DNA of 39,670 nucleotides. It comes from an uncultured Clostridia bacterium. Its GTDB lineage: Bacteria > Bacillota > Clostridia > TANB77 > CAG-465. Positions 8,771 to 18,373 of the stretch are shown in pieces (position 1 is the first letter of the stretch; every line of letters begins with the position of its first letter). The stretch covers positions 1-39,670 of the forward strand of contig CALXJF010000012.1 of the NCBI GenBank assembly GCA_944388575.1, given 5' to 3'. The position numbers and the translations under genes are program-made. A model generated the notes under the pieces. That model saw only the letters and a list, made by a program, of their open reading frames with translations. It did not search any database and was not told where the DNA came from.

Positions 8771-9202
8771 ATGTTACCTATCTGGGCTATCTGGTTAATA
8801 CTATGTGGTATATTTCTTTTAATAGAAATATTTACCGTTTCATTTTTAATGTTCTGGCCTGGTATTGGTGCATTCTTTGCCTTCATAGTAAATATATTAG
8901 GGTTTTCTTTTCCAGTTCAACTAGGAGTATTTGCTATTTCAACTGCCCTAATGATAATTTTTATGAAGCCACTGGTAAAAAAGATCTTTAGAACAAAAGA
9001 CGTACCTATGAACAATAATGCCATGATTGGAAAACAGGCTATTGTAATAAAACAGATTGATAACTTGAATTCCAAAGGTCAAGTTAAAGTAAATGGAGAA
9101 CTTTGGTCTGCACTATCAGTTGACGATTCAATAATTGAAGAAAATTCAACTGTTGAAATAGTTGGTATTGATGGTGTAAAACTTAAAGTAAAAAAAGTAT
9201 AG
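8771..9202 (+). CDS. NfeD-family membrane protein
   Basis: A 143-residue short-form NfeD protein: two to three membrane segments in the first 75 residues (including IWLILCGIFLLIEIFTVSFL and a following hairpin), a short basic stretch, then an OB-fold domain (about 90-143; IGKQAIVIKQI, KGQVKVNGELWSA and a valine-rich end). NfeD proteins pair with SPFH/flotillin-like proteins in bacterial membrane microdomains, and the SPFH partner follows 9 bp later. I start at the ATG at 8771 because GGGGG lies 7 nt upstream; ATG 8765 is too close and the longer upstream frame has no site. Confidence 0.88.
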   Translation: MLPIWAIWLILCGIFLLIEIFTVSFLMFWPGIGAFFAFIVNILGFSFPVQLGVFAISTALMIIFMKPLVKKIFRTKDVPMNNNAMIGKQAIVIKQIDNLNSKGQVKVNGELWSALSVDDSIIEENSTVEIVGIDGVKLKVKKV

Positions 9203-9211
9203 GAGGATTTT

Positions 9212-10147
9212 ATGGAAATATTTTTTATTATTTTAATTATATTTTTTATTGTAGTAGCTGCTGCTTCAATAAAAGTAGTAAGACAATCTGAAGTTCGTAT
9301 AATCGAACGTTTTGGAAAATATCATAAAACTGCAGAGGCTGGACTAAATTTTATTGTTCCTTTTATAGATAATGTAAGAGCAGTAGTAAGTTTAAAACAA
9401 CAAACAATGGATGTAACACCACAAAGTGTTATCACAAAAGATAATGTAACTATTACAATAGATACTGTTGTTTTCTATCAAATAACAGAACCTGCTAAAG
9501 CAGTATATGAAATAGAAAGTCTACAAAAAGGTATTGCTTACATAGCAATCACAACTATTCGTGATATTGTTGGTAAGATGGACTTAGATAATACTTTTAG
9601 TTCTAGAGATTTAATAAATAATCAATTAAGAACTATACTTGATGAAGCTACAGACAAATGGGGATGTAAAGTTGACCGTGTTGAAATAAAAGATATTAAA
9701 CCACCTGTAGACGTAAGAGATGCAATGGAAAAGCAAATGAATGCTGAAAGAAATAAAAGAGCAACAATTCTTGAAGCTGAAGGTAAACGCCAAGCTGATA
9801 TAACATTAGCCGAAGGTAAAAAACAAGCGACAATTCTTGAAGCTGAAGCAGAAAGAGAATCTAGTATCAGAAGAGCTCAAGGTGTAAGAGAATCTAGAAT
9901 TCTTGAAGCTGAAGGTAACGCTGAAGCAATAAAAAAAGTTGCTGACGCTAAAGCTCAAGAAATCAATATGGTATATTCCGCTATAATGGAAACTAAACCT
10001 GATCAAAATCTTATAGCGTTAAAATCTTTAGAAGCTTTAGAAAAAGTTGCTAATGGTACTGCAAATAAGGTATTTATACCTTTTGATGCGACTAAAGCTA
10101 TGGGAGCACTTGGAGCTGCTACTGAAGTACTAAAATCTGATAAATAA
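9212..10147 (+). CDS. SPFH/Band 7 (stomatin-like, QmcA-type) protein
   Basis: A 311-residue protein with an N-terminal membrane segment (residues 2-22), a Band 7 domain (about 25-190; VRQSEVRIIERFGKYHKT and GLNFIVPFIDNVR are typical), then a long helical region with repeated ILEAEGKRQA / ILEAEAERE units (about 180-245) that should form a coiled coil and drive oligomerisation. The C-terminus is Ala- and Lys-rich. It is expected on the inner face of the membrane as a scaffold, working with the NfeD protein encoded 9 bp upstream. AGGAGG precedes the ATG. No protease gene is nearby. Confidence 0.93.
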   Translation: MEIFFIILIIFFIVVAAASIKVVRQSEVRIIERFGKYHKTAEAGLNFIVPFIDNVRAVVSLKQQTMDVTPQSVITKDNVTITIDTVVFYQITEPAKAVYEIESLQKGIAYIAITTIRDIVGKMDLDNTFSSRDLINNQLRTILDEATDKWGCKVDRVEIKDIKPPVDVRDAMEKQMNAERNKRATILEAEGKRQADITLAEGKKQATILEAEAERESSIRRAQGVRESRILEAEGNAEAIKKVADAKAQEINMVYSAIMETKPDQNLIALKSLEALEKVANGTANKVFIPFDATKAMGALGAATEVLKSDK

Positions 10148-10168
10148 AAACACAATGGATTATATTTA

Positions 10169-10199
10169 AGTAATAGAGAATTTCTCTATTGCTTTTTTT
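10169..10199 (+). terminator. Terminator of the NfeD/SPFH operon
   Basis: A near-perfect palindrome around AATAGAGAATTTCTCTATT with flanking pairing, followed by CTTTTTTT. Confidence 0.85.
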
Positions 10200-10230
10200 A
10201 TGGAAATTTGTGACAATTTTGTGAAGTAAA

Positions 10231-10259
10231 TTGACATCATTTTAATATAATGTTAATAT
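10231..10259 (+). promoter_or_regulatory. Promoter of the small exported unknown
   Basis: TTGACA, 17 nt, TAATAT, about 80 bp upstream of the start codon. The -10 differs from consensus and a TATAAT lies 3 bp further on with poorer spacing. Confidence 0.5.
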
Positions 10260-10338
10260 AATAATATAGGGATATTTTTTATTACAAATAAATTATTTTG
10301 TAAAAGAGTTACTAATGTGTATTAAGGAGGACTTTTTA

Positions 10339-10755
10339 ATGAGAATTCTACAAAAATTCACAAAAGCTTTTTTCAACATTATGTTAATGTCTATATTAAC
10401 TATTTTCTTTGTACTGTTTTTTACAGGTAATTTAAACTCTGAAACAGAAAAACCTACACCAGAAATTAAGATTAAAGAAGTATTAAACGATGAGGTGAAA
10501 ATTTCCATGTCTTTAAATGGGAATCATAATATACCAGCTTCAAATATTGAAAATTCTATAAAATCTCAAAATAATTTTAAAAATCTAAGAGTGTCAATAG
10601 GTCAATATGATTTAAAAACACAAAAAACAAATTATAATATTACCATCAAACTAAATGAAAACACTAATCAAAAACAAATTATATTACATATACCAGACGA
10701 AAAATTGTATAATGGAGGTAGCTACAGACTTAACTTACAAAATACTGATAAATAA
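10339..10755 (+). CDS. Small exported or membrane-anchored protein, unknown
   Basis: Not recognised. A 138-residue protein with an N-terminal hydrophobic segment (about residues 10-30) after a basic start, then about 105 polar residues that look beta-rich, with many Asn, Lys and Ile. There is no cysteine lipobox, so it is either cleaved and secreted or anchored by the N-terminal helix. AGGAGG stands 8 nt before the ATG at 10339, which I prefer to the in-frame ATG 24 bp upstream. It is monocistronic, with its own promoter and a strong terminator. Confidence 0.7.
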   Translation: MRILQKFTKAFFNIMLMSILTIFFVLFFTGNLNSETEKPTPEIKIKEVLNDEVKISMSLNGNHNIPASNIENSIKSQNNFKNLRVSIGQYDLKTQKTNYNITIKLNENTNQKQIILHIPDEKLYNGGSYRLNLQNTDK

Positions 10756-10793
10756 AAAGTGCTGACTTTTTATTATTTGTCAACACTTTACTT

Positions 10794-10828
10794 AAGAATA
10801 TATAGTTAATACTATATATTCTTTTTTT
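10794..10828. terminator. Bidirectional terminator
   Basis: AAGAATATATAG, a 6-nt loop and CTATATATTCTT form a perfect 12-bp stem followed by a T-run on the plus strand; the minus strand also has T residues. It separates convergent genes. A weaker hairpin (GTG-TGAC / GTCA-CAC, about 10768-10788) lies between it and the upstream stop. Confidence 0.85.
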
Positions 10829-10845
10829 AATCCAATACCAATATT

Positions 10846-11943
10846 CTAATTTTTTTTAGAAATATTATAATTACTATACATATTATTCAGTGTAACTTCT
10901 TTAAAAATACCTCCATAACCAGGAAACTCAATAACTTCATTTCTACTAGTCACCCTTGCTTCTAAAATTGCTAACTTAGAAGGATTTTCAAAGACATCTA
11001 ATGTATAATAAATATTATCCTTAGAAAAATACCACCTTTGTTTATCTATAATTGCATGACTATTATCTGCTTCCCTCAAAAATAACTTATACATATCATA
11101 TGTTATTGGAATCTCCTTAATTCCCACTGTATTGTCCTTATACTTTATTGTATAATAATATACTTCTTCTCCAGGTATTCCTATCTCTCTTACTCTTCTT
11201 TCGATATTACTATCACTTGATAATAAATATGTCTGCTTGATAAACCTACATTGTGGTTTATATAGTTTAACTTGTTTTATAAATTCATCTTTATCAACTA
11301 AAAATTTTCTTTGCTCTAGTTTTGGTATTGCCAAATCTAAATTTTGAAATATAGTATCTATAACTCTTTGTATCTTACCATCAAAATTTGTAGAATTATC
11401 TATATATTTAACATTTAGATGTCCATAATAAGCTGCTTTAACCTTATCTTCTACCCTTCTTGCTTCCTCAATGCTTTTTTCTCCTCTTTGATTATTATTT
11501 TCACAAGTATATGCATTTTCAGCTCCATAAGCAGCTGTAACCAAATGAATAACAGAATCATATCTTTGAAAGACTTCTGATTCAGATAGAGCAAATTCAA
11601 TTAATAACTTTTTCCATTCTTCATCATTAATATATGCCTTACTATCAATAATAGATCTATCAAGTAATATCACAAGAGGTCTATCAGATTTAAACTTAAT
11701 ACTTTTAATAGCATTTTCCCAAAATAGTTGATATTTAAGTAAAAATCTCTGAAATTCTAATACACTTACAACTCCATTATTTACCTTTATCCCACTATTC
11801 ATAACTGTAGTAGCAGCCTCAGCTACATTTATCACTTCATATCCAGCTGAAAGTAACCGTTCCGTACATATAGGGAGCACTGTAGTTTTTCCTCCGCCAG
11901 GACCACCTGTAAGTACAATTTTTTTAATCTCCTTAGAATTCAT
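10846..11943 (-). CDS. AAA-type nucleotide kinase-like domain fused to a CYTH domain
   Basis: A 365-residue two-domain protein. Residues 1-200 are a P-loop domain of the AAA_28/NadR-like type: GGPGGGKTT (13-21), then VILLDRS as the Walker B/LID-proximal strand and basic residues later. Residues about 215-360 are a CYTH (triphosphate tunnel) domain, opening EQRKFLVD and continuing with alternating charged strands such as YYTIKYKDNT, QRWYFSKDNIYYTLDVF and ILEARVTSR. CYTH domains bind triphosphates with divalent metal and occur in triphosphatases and class IV adenylate cyclases. The fused pair is known in Firmicutes but its substrate is not settled; a nucleotide or organic-phosphate kinase/phosphatase role is inference. 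AAAGGAGG precedes the ATG; it is transcribed alone from a TTGAAA/TATAAT promoter. Confidence 0.82.
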   Translation of the reverse strand: MNSKEIKKIVLTGGPGGGKTTVLPICTERLLSAGYEVINVAEAATTVMNSGIKVNNGVVSVLEFQRFLLKYQLFWENAIKSIKFKSDRPLVILLDRSIIDSKAYINDEEWKKLLIEFALSESEVFQRYDSVIHLVTAAYGAENAYTCENNNQRGEKSIEEARRVEDKVKAAYYGHLNVKYIDNSTNFDGKIQRVIDTIFQNLDLAIPKLEQRKFLVDKDEFIKQVKLYKPQCRFIKQTYLLSSDSNIERRVREIGIPGEEVYYYTIKYKDNTVGIKEIPITYDMYKLFLREADNSHAIIDKQRWYFSKDNIYYTLDVFENPSKLAILEARVTSRNEVIEFPGYGGIFKEVTLNNMYSNYNISKKN

Positions 11944-11996
11944 TTTTGTTCCTCCTTTATATTAATAAATAGGTTAACATAGTTCAATGTATAATT

Positions 11997-12025
11997 ATTA
12001 TATCATACACGAATTATTGTTTCAA
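11997..12025 (-). promoter_or_regulatory. Promoter of the AAA/CYTH gene
   Basis: TTGAAA, 17 nt, TATAAT with TGA before the -10, lying in the 119 bp after the dnaE stop. Confidence 0.7.
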
Positions 12026-12062
12026 CATTTTAACAATTATATAATATACTACTTTAAAACTC

Positions 12063-13862
12063 TTATTTTACCTTTACATTGTCATTTCCAAAAGCAATTT
12101 GCAATCTATCTAATGTTTCTTTAGATAGATTTAACCAATTATCTTTATTTAATAATTTTAATTTATTTGTTCCATCATAAAAAATGTATACAGGAATATT
12201 ACCTTTAAAGTCATTTTCTAAGTTATTAATAAAAGTAATAACCCTATCTTCTAAATCTAATTTATCCTTGGGAAGTCTTATATATATTTTTTTATTAACT
12301 GTAATCATTTCAACATTTGATATTAATATCTTAGCCTTCTCATTTTCTTTTAAATTAATTTTACCTGTTACTTTTAATATATTATCTTTTTTTAGTATAT
12401 CTGAAAATCTCAAATAAACATTGGGAAAAATAACAGCTTCTATACTACCATACATATCTTCAATTTCTGCAAACATCATCTGTTTATTAGCTTTAGTAGT
12501 AAGTATTTTGGTTTTTGTCAGTATTCCACAATAAACTTGAGTTGTTTCATCATAGGAAACTTTTTCTTCTCTAAATTCATTATCTATAATTTCTTCATTT
12601 TGGACAACTAAATCTTTACTAGTTACTGTTGAATTCTTTAAAATATATTGCGAATATTCATCAAGTGGATGTCCAGAAACATATAAACCTAACATTTCTT
12701 TTTCCATATCTAAAAGTTCTCTTTTAGTAGGTTGTTTACCACATTTTTTTATTACAACACTACTTGATTTTATGTCTTCTTGGATATCAAATAAATTTAT
12801 TTGATTTATATAATTATTCTTTTTTTCTTGAGTAACGTTATCAACAATTGCCTCGTAACTTTCAAGTAAATCATAGCGATTTATTCCTTTTTCAATTTCA
12901 TCAAAAGCACCTGCCATTATCAAGCTTTCTATACATTTTTTATTTACTTGTTCTCCTGAGACTCTTTGGCAAAAATCAACAAAACTTGCATACCTTCCCT
13001 GTCTTTTTCTATCTTCTACTATTTCTTTAATAGCATTTTCTCCCACATTTTTTATAGATACAAGTGCAAATCTTATCTTTTTATTAATTACTGCAAATTT
13101 AGCATAACTCTCATTAATATCTGGTTTTAGTACCTCTATATTCATAGCTTTACATTCAGCAATATACTCTGGTATTTTATTTAAATTTCCAATCATACTA
13201 TTCATAAGAGCTGCCATGAATTCATGAGGATAATGTGCTTTTAAATAAGCCGTTTGATATGCAATTACCGCATAGGCAGCTGCATGAGATTTATTAAAAG
13301 CATATTTTGCAAATTCTGCCATCTCATCAAATATTTTATTTGCACTTACTTCATCAATATTATTTTTAATAGCACCTTTTACAAATACTTCTCTTTCTTT
13401 TGCCATTACATCCAATTTTTTCTTTCCCATAGCACGTCTAACCAAATCTGCTCTTCCAAGGCTATATCCTGCCAAATCTCTAAATATTTGCATTACTTGT
13501 TCTTGATAAACCATACATCCATATGTAACATTTAAAATTGGTTTTAAAGCCTCATGAGTATAAATTATATCATCTTTGTTATTTTTATTTCTTATATATC
13601 TTGGAATTTGATCCATTGGACCAGGTCTATATAACGATATCATGACAATAATATCTTCTAAACAATCTGGTTGCATTTTCATCATCATTTGCCTAAAACC
13701 TTTACTTTCCATTTGAAATATACCTGTTGTTTTTCCTTCACACAGCATCTTAAATGTTTTGGTGTCATTCATATCTTTTCCAAAATCTATTCTAATTCCA
13801 TGTATTTTTTCTACTAATTTTAATGCATCAGATATAACAGTCAACGTTCTAAGTCCTAAAAA
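12063..13862 (-). CDS. dnaE: DNA polymerase III alpha subunit, 3' exon
   Basis: The second coding part of dnaE after the group II intron. The true sequence begins FLGLRTLTVISDALKLV (13862); residues before this in the open frame (MPTVFVTYHY) are intron-encoded and not part of DnaE. It includes the rest of the palm and the fingers (GIFQMESKGF, DIIVMISLYRPGPM, YGCMVYQEQVM, RRAMGKKK, FNKSHAAAYAVIAYQTAYLK), the helix-hairpin-helix part and an OB-fold near the C-terminus (VYCGILTKTKILTTKANK, MMFAEIEDMYG). The 599 residues here plus 549 from the 5' exon give 1148, normal for DnaE. Without splicing this piece has no good start and lacks the PHP domain and the catalytic aspartates. Confidence 0.93.
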   Translation of the reverse strand, partial: FLGLRTLTVISDALKLVEKIHGIRIDFGKDMNDTKTFKMLCEGKTTGIFQMESKGFRQMMMKMQPDCLEDIIVMISLYRPGPMDQIPRYIRNKNNKDDIIYTHEALKPILNVTYGCMVYQEQVMQIFRDLAGYSLGRADLVRRAMGKKKLDVMAKEREVFVKGAIKNNIDEVSANKIFDEMAEFAKYAFNKSHAAAYAVIAYQTAYLKAHYPHEFMAALMNSMIGNLNKIPEYIAECKAMNIEVLKPDINESYAKFAVINKKIRFALVSIKNVGENAIKEIVEDRKRQGRYASFVDFCQRVSGEQVNKKCIESLIMAGAFDEIEKGINRYDLLESYEAIVDNVTQEKKNNYINQINLFDIQEDIKSSSVVIKKCGKQPTKRELLDMEKEMLGLYVSGHPLDEYSQYILKNSTVTSKDLVVQNEEIIDNEFREEKVSYDETTQVYCGILTKTKILTTKANKQMMFAEIEDMYGSIEAVIFPNVYLRFSDILKKDNILKVTGKINLKENEKAKILISNVEMITVNKKIYIRLPKDKLDLEDRVITFINNLENDFKGNIPVYIFYDGTNKLKLLNKDNWLNLSKETLDRLQIAFGNDNVKVK

Positions 13863-13959
13863 ATAGTGATAGGTAACGAACACCGTCGGCATTATCTGTT
13901 ACGGGTCGTTTTCCCCCACTTCACACCATACGTGCGACTTTCAACGCATACGGCGTTCC
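13863..13959 (-). ncRNA. Group II intron domains V and VI
   Basis: On the minus strand, the 34-nt domain V is visible at about 13922-13958: GCCGTATGCG, GAAA-type loop, GTCGCACGTATGG, close to the consensus catalytic hairpin. Domain VI fills the rest to 13863, with an unpaired A at position -8 as the likely lariat branch point. Confidence 0.85.
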
Positions 13960-14039
13960 ACCAAGTATAGTAGTCTTCGGTAAACTACTTTCGGGTTATG
14001 TCAGATTTTGTTCAAGTTTTAACCAGTTTAGTGTTTTGG

Positions 14040-15899
14040 TTATTCTAGTTTCTTACGATATTTCGCAAGTTTTTTCATTGTTTTTTCTGACAAATCTTCA
14101 GGTTTTGAATCATTATGAATCAGCTGATGACAGTATTTGTGTACTGTGATAAGGTTTTTGACCTTATTCCTTTGATTGCTTGGTAATTTCGGTTCGACAT
14201 GGTGGAAATGCGCATCATTGGGTTCAACATATCCTCCACAGATTTTGCATTCCCCTTTGTCTCTATTGTATGTGTATGGTCGGTTCATGAAGTATTCGAA
14301 GTCATAGAGTGGATGTTTGCTCATTCTTATGTACAATGCATGAGCATTGGAATTCACTTCGTCCGTTCGGACTTGTAATCCTTTTCTACGCATTCTCTTG
14401 TTATAAATCTCTCTTCCTTCTGGAGTGTATGGATTTTCAGCTTGATTTTTGCATATTGGATTTTCCCATTTTGCAAAATTTATATCTGTAATTCCAATCC
14501 ACATTCCTTTATATTCGACTGCTGGGATATTGGCTTTGTGCCCTTTGTGCAGCCCAATCAGATTTGAGACTTGGTTTGCTCTGACCCATTTACCACCATA
14601 ACGTTTCAGTGATTTGTATGCTGTATATTTCAGTAGCCATGCATACTTTCTCACAATAACGCTAATCTGGTCACACATATTATAATAATTGATAAGTCCT
14701 ACAATAATCGAATTAACTCGCACTATGTTTTGAATCAGTCTGTCTCTGTCCAGTGTGGAAGTTTTCCTTATATAGAACAGTTCACGACTTAGCTCTTTCA
14801 TCTTGCGGTCAAATCTTTCTTTGTCTGGAGAAACTCTATTAACCAGCATTCCGTTTTTGTTATACATCTTGATTTCTACACCAAGAAACTTAATCGGCCT
14901 GCTGCACACATTCGTTATCAGTGCTTTTTCATCTGATAATTCCAGCTTCAAGGCTTCTTTCAGATACCTTTTGGCTTTATATTTCAGACGTTCAGCGGCT
15001 TTTTTACTATCAGTCAAGATAACCCAGTCATCCGCATACCTGATGAAGTAACAGGTTTTAAGATTACTATGATTTCTCATAGCAGTCAATTCACCGTCTC
15101 TTCTTGAATGTGTTTTTTTGAGTCTCTTTCTCTCAAAATCACCTGTCATATAATTATCGAATCGATTTAAGTAAATGTTTGCTAATAGTGGAGAAATGAT
15201 ACCACCTTGCGGTGTTCCTAATTCACTTTTTACGCATTCATCCATCACTCCAGCTCTGAGCATTTGCTTAATGATACTTAGTACTCTTCTGTCTCGAATT
15301 CCAATATTCCATAGACTTTTTATCATTACATTGTGGTCAATGTTATCAAAAAATCCTTTGATATCTCCTTCGACTGCCCAGTAGCATTTGGATGTCCAGT
15401 TAATGCGCTTGATTCTTGCTATTGCCATGTCCGCCGACCTCATGGGCCTAAAGCCGTATGAGTGTTCAAAGAACTGTGCTTCTGCGATTGGCTCCAGAAT
15501 ATTTCTTACGCATTCCTGGATAATTCTATCGATAATCGTTGGTATTCCAAGTGGTCTTTTTTCGGACTTACCTGGTTTCGGTATCCATACTCTTCGCACC
15601 ATTTCAGGTTTGTAACAGTACAATCTATTTCTGACTTCCTGTAGAACCTCATCATAGTTTTTATTTAAATAATCATCCATTGTTTTCTGGTCAATTCCAG
15701 CAGTGTTGCTGCCTTTGTTTCCTTTAATTTTATGGATTGCAGAAACTATATTTGGTTCTGATGCAATAATTTCTAGGATACCTGTGAAATTACTTTGCTT
15801 TCTTTCATCATAATTTTTCTTTGCCTTCAAATAAATATTTTGTAAGAGTTCGTTGAGTTCCTTTTCTGTTATAGGAACTTTATTAAGTTTTGTCCCCAT
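14040..15899 (-). CDS. ltrA: Group II intron reverse transcriptase/maturase (RT, maturase, HNH)
   Basis: A protein of about 619 residues of the LtrA type. The reverse transcriptase part begins around residue 60 (GIDQKTMDDYL, WIPKPGKSEKRPLGIPTIIDRIIQ, YGFRP) and has LGTPQGGIISPLLANIYL and the catalytic FIRYADDWVIL (YADD near residue 290). The maturase/thumb region follows, then an HNH endonuclease at the C-terminus (CKICGGYVEP, DAHFHHVEPK, NLITVHKYCHQLIH). All functional parts look complete, so the intron should be both self-mobile and able to help its own splicing. I take ATG 15899, 9 nt after GGGGG; an in-frame TTG at 15905 is closer to that site. Base composition is richer in G+C than the surrounding dnaE. 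Confidence 0.95.
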   Translation of the reverse strand: MGTKLNKVPITEKELNELLQNIYLKAKKNYDERKQSNFTGILEIIASEPNIVSAIHKIKGNKGSNTAGIDQKTMDDYLNKNYDEVLQEVRNRLYCYKPEMVRRVWIPKPGKSEKRPLGIPTIIDRIIQECVRNILEPIAEAQFFEHSYGFRPMRSADMAIARIKRINWTSKCYWAVEGDIKGFFDNIDHNVMIKSLWNIGIRDRRVLSIIKQMLRAGVMDECVKSELGTPQGGIISPLLANIYLNRFDNYMTGDFERKRLKKTHSRRDGELTAMRNHSNLKTCYFIRYADDWVILTDSKKAAERLKYKAKRYLKEALKLELSDEKALITNVCSRPIKFLGVEIKMYNKNGMLVNRVSPDKERFDRKMKELSRELFYIRKTSTLDRDRLIQNIVRVNSIIVGLINYYNMCDQISVIVRKYAWLLKYTAYKSLKRYGGKWVRANQVSNLIGLHKGHKANIPAVEYKGMWIGITDINFAKWENPICKNQAENPYTPEGREIYNKRMRRKGLQVRTDEVNSNAHALYIRMSKHPLYDFEYFMNRPYTYNRDKGECKICGGYVEPNDAHFHHVEPKLPSNQRNKVKNLITVHKYCHQLIHNDSKPEDLSEKTMKKLAKYRKKLE

Positions 15900-16679
15900 A
15901 GGCAATCACCCCCTATGGTTAGTTCGTTTCGCTCAACGGCTACCTTAATAATTGAACATTCTTACATAACCCTATTCTTGGCTATGCCCCTTCGCTTCAC
16001 AGACATTACTCTGCTTCAACACTACTACGGGCTGCTGCCACTCGAATTCACAAGTCATTTCCTACTTGCTAGAAACATCGACACTTAAACATCTTATCAT
16101 TTTCTTTCGAGCTTCAATTGTTCCATTGATTTTATCCTTTTATTATAGCAACTTAGCTGCCGCCTTTAACCCGTAAGCTATTCTTTCTCCCGTTAGCTGA
16201 ATGGAATCAGAACGCATATCCTTTACTGGATACACACCGTATTCGCAATGGACAATACGAATACCGCAACTTAAATCCCTACAGGGATGACCCAACTTTC
16301 GTCGGGGTCGTTAAATTACGAGCCTTTCATACGGCGGTTCCTGGTGAGTCAGCATATTGCATTTTTCAGGACCCCCGACCTACTTCGTCTTCTTATAACC
16401 TACTCTATATTTTCTAACGGGCGGGCTCTAGCCACTTTTGTACCAGCTATACTTATATATTTCGTTTACTTAGAATTCTTTTCAGCCGACTTTACCGAGC
16501 TTCATACCTTTCAGTTTTAAGACTGATTGGCATGTCGGAGTCTCAGGGATTAGAGTATCAGCATTTACTCTATAGTTGGAATTTCACCAACCAAATCAAA
16601 TCAATAGTTAAGCAGATTCTATTCTGCTCCGCTAACTTGTTTCCATTTCTAGAGTGTTTCATTAGCGAACAATTCGCAC

Positions 16680-18326
16680 ATCCATTTTAAGTAATCCAAG
16701 CTCTTCTAAAGTTGTCATTGTATATTGCGTAGAAATAATATTTTGACTTTCATATAATGGTACATAATTTACAACTTCTTCCTTAGTTATAACAACTCCT
16801 GCTGCATGAGTTGAAGCGTGTCTAACCATTCCTTCTGCCTTTTTAGCTAAATCTATTATCTGTTTTACTTGTTCATCTGTTTCATATAAATCCTTTAAAC
16901 CTTTACTTATATCTAAAGCCTTATTTATCGTCATCTTTAATTCGTGCGGTATTAATTTAGCTATTACATCAGCCTTTTGATATGAGACATCCAAAACACG
17001 AGCAATATCTCTAACTGCTGCACGAGCCGCCATAGTTCCAAATGTTATAATTTGAGCTACATGGTTCTGGCCATATTTTCTTGCTACATAGTCAATCACT
17101 TCTTGACGTCTTTCATAACAAAAATCTATATCAAAATCAGGCATACTTATTCTTTCTGGATTTAGAAAACGTTCAAATATTAAATTAAACTTTAAAGGAT
17201 CTATATCAGTTATTCCAATTAAATATGCAGCTATTGAGCCTGCACCACTTCCTCTACCTGGTCCAACAGATATACCAACTGACCTTGCATAATTAATATA
17301 ATCTTGAACTATCAGAAAATAATCTATATATCCCATTTTATCTATTACACTAATTTCATACTCAAGTCTATCAGTAACCTCTTTACTATAATTTTTTCCG
17401 TATCTACTTTCTATTCCACCATAACAAAGGTTCCTAAAATATTCTAAATGAGAAATATTTCCTGGAATTTTAAATTCCGGTAATATTGTCTTTCCAAATT
17501 CGAACTCAACGTTACACATATCTGCAATTTTTACTGTATTTTCTATTGCCTCAGGTATATTTTTAAAAGCTTCTTCCTCCTCTTTAGCTGATTTGACATA
17601 AAATTCATTTGTCTTAAAAGTCATCCTATCTGGGTCATTTATTGTTTTTCTAGTTCCTATACAAAGTAGTACTTCATGAAAATCATAATCCTCTTGATTT
17701 AAATAATGACAATCATTAGTAGCTACTAAACCAATTCCAAACTCCTTTGAAAACTGTATTAATTGTTGATTTACAAGAATTTGCTCCCTTAATTTATTAT
17801 CTTGAACTTCTAAAAAATATCTTTCTTTTCCAAATATATCGATAAATTCTTTTATGGTCTCTTTAGCTCCATTAATATTTGTATTTATAATTTGAGTTGC
17901 TACCTTTCCAGCTAAGCAAGCACTCAAACATATTAAACCCTCATTATATTCTCTTAAAATATCCATATCTATACGAGGCTTATAATAGAAACCTTCTGTA
18001 TAACCAGCAGAACATAACTTTACTAAATTATGATATCCAATATTATTCATTGCAAGTAATATTAAATGATTTGGTTCTGTATCTACTTTTCCCTGCTTAT
18101 CAAATCTACTACGCGGTGCAACATAAACTTCACACCCTATAATAGGTTTTATTCCTTCAGCTTTACATTTTTTATAAAATTCAATAGCACCAAACATATT
18201 ACCATGATCTGTTATAGCAACAGACTTCATTCCTAACTCTTTTACCTTTTTTACTAAATCATTTATTCGTATAGCACCATCTAATAAACTATATTCTGTA
18301 TGCACATGTAAATGTACAAAATCCAT
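16680..18326 (-). CDS. dnaE: DNA polymerase III alpha subunit, 5' exon
   Basis: The first 549 codons of dnaE. It holds the PHP domain (residues 1-210; HLHVHTEYSLLDG, AITDHGNM, IGCEVYVAP) and the first half of the polymerase core, including GPGRGSGAGSIAAYLIG and MPDFDIDFCYERR, whose two Asp residues are catalytic. It ends LGLLKMD; by alignment to E. coli DnaE this last Asp is the third catalytic residue. The open frame continues into the intron for five codons (VRIVR) before a stop, so unspliced mRNA would give a truncated polymerase. DnaE in Firmicutes works beside PolC in lagging-strand synthesis and is normally essential. I start at ATG 18326, preceded by GGTGAGG; nine further in-frame codons upstream lack a site. 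Confidence 0.95.
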
Positions 18327-18344
18327 ATTCCTCACCTTATGGTT

Positions 18345-18373
18345 ATTATACAAAAATTTTAAGCTTCTGTCTA
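18345..18373 (-). promoter_or_regulatory. dnaE promoter
   Basis: TAGACA, 17 nt, TATAAT on the minus strand, about 19 bp before the dnaE start codon, giving a very short leader. Confidence 0.6.

Larger units (their letters stand above)
13863..16679 (-). mobile_element. Group II intron inserted in dnaE
   Basis: A 2817-nt intron on the dnaE strand. Its 5' end reads GTGCG, the group II consensus start, directly after the GAT codon ending at 16680; its 3' end reads CACTAT (AY rule) directly before TTTTTAGGA of the second exon. Joining 16680 to 13862 restores KMD|FLGLRTLTVI, the expected DnaE sequence. A maturase gene lies in the domain IV position, and domains V and VI follow it. The A eight bases from the 3' end is a candidate branch point. 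A sampled line (14161-14220) has 25 of 60 G+C, well above the roughly 25% host level, so it came from elsewhere fairly recently. Intron RNA domain I occupies about 16679-15950. Confidence 0.95.

Noticed and set aside
13863-13892. MPTVFVTYHY as the start of a separate polymerase gene
   Set aside because: These residues are read from the 3' end of the intron; the DnaE sequence begins at FLGLRTLT.
16287-16520. A 77-codon plus-strand frame near the 5' part of the intron
   Set aside because: It is antisense to structured domain I RNA of the group II intron and has no ribosome binding site; it is a by-product of the intron sequence.
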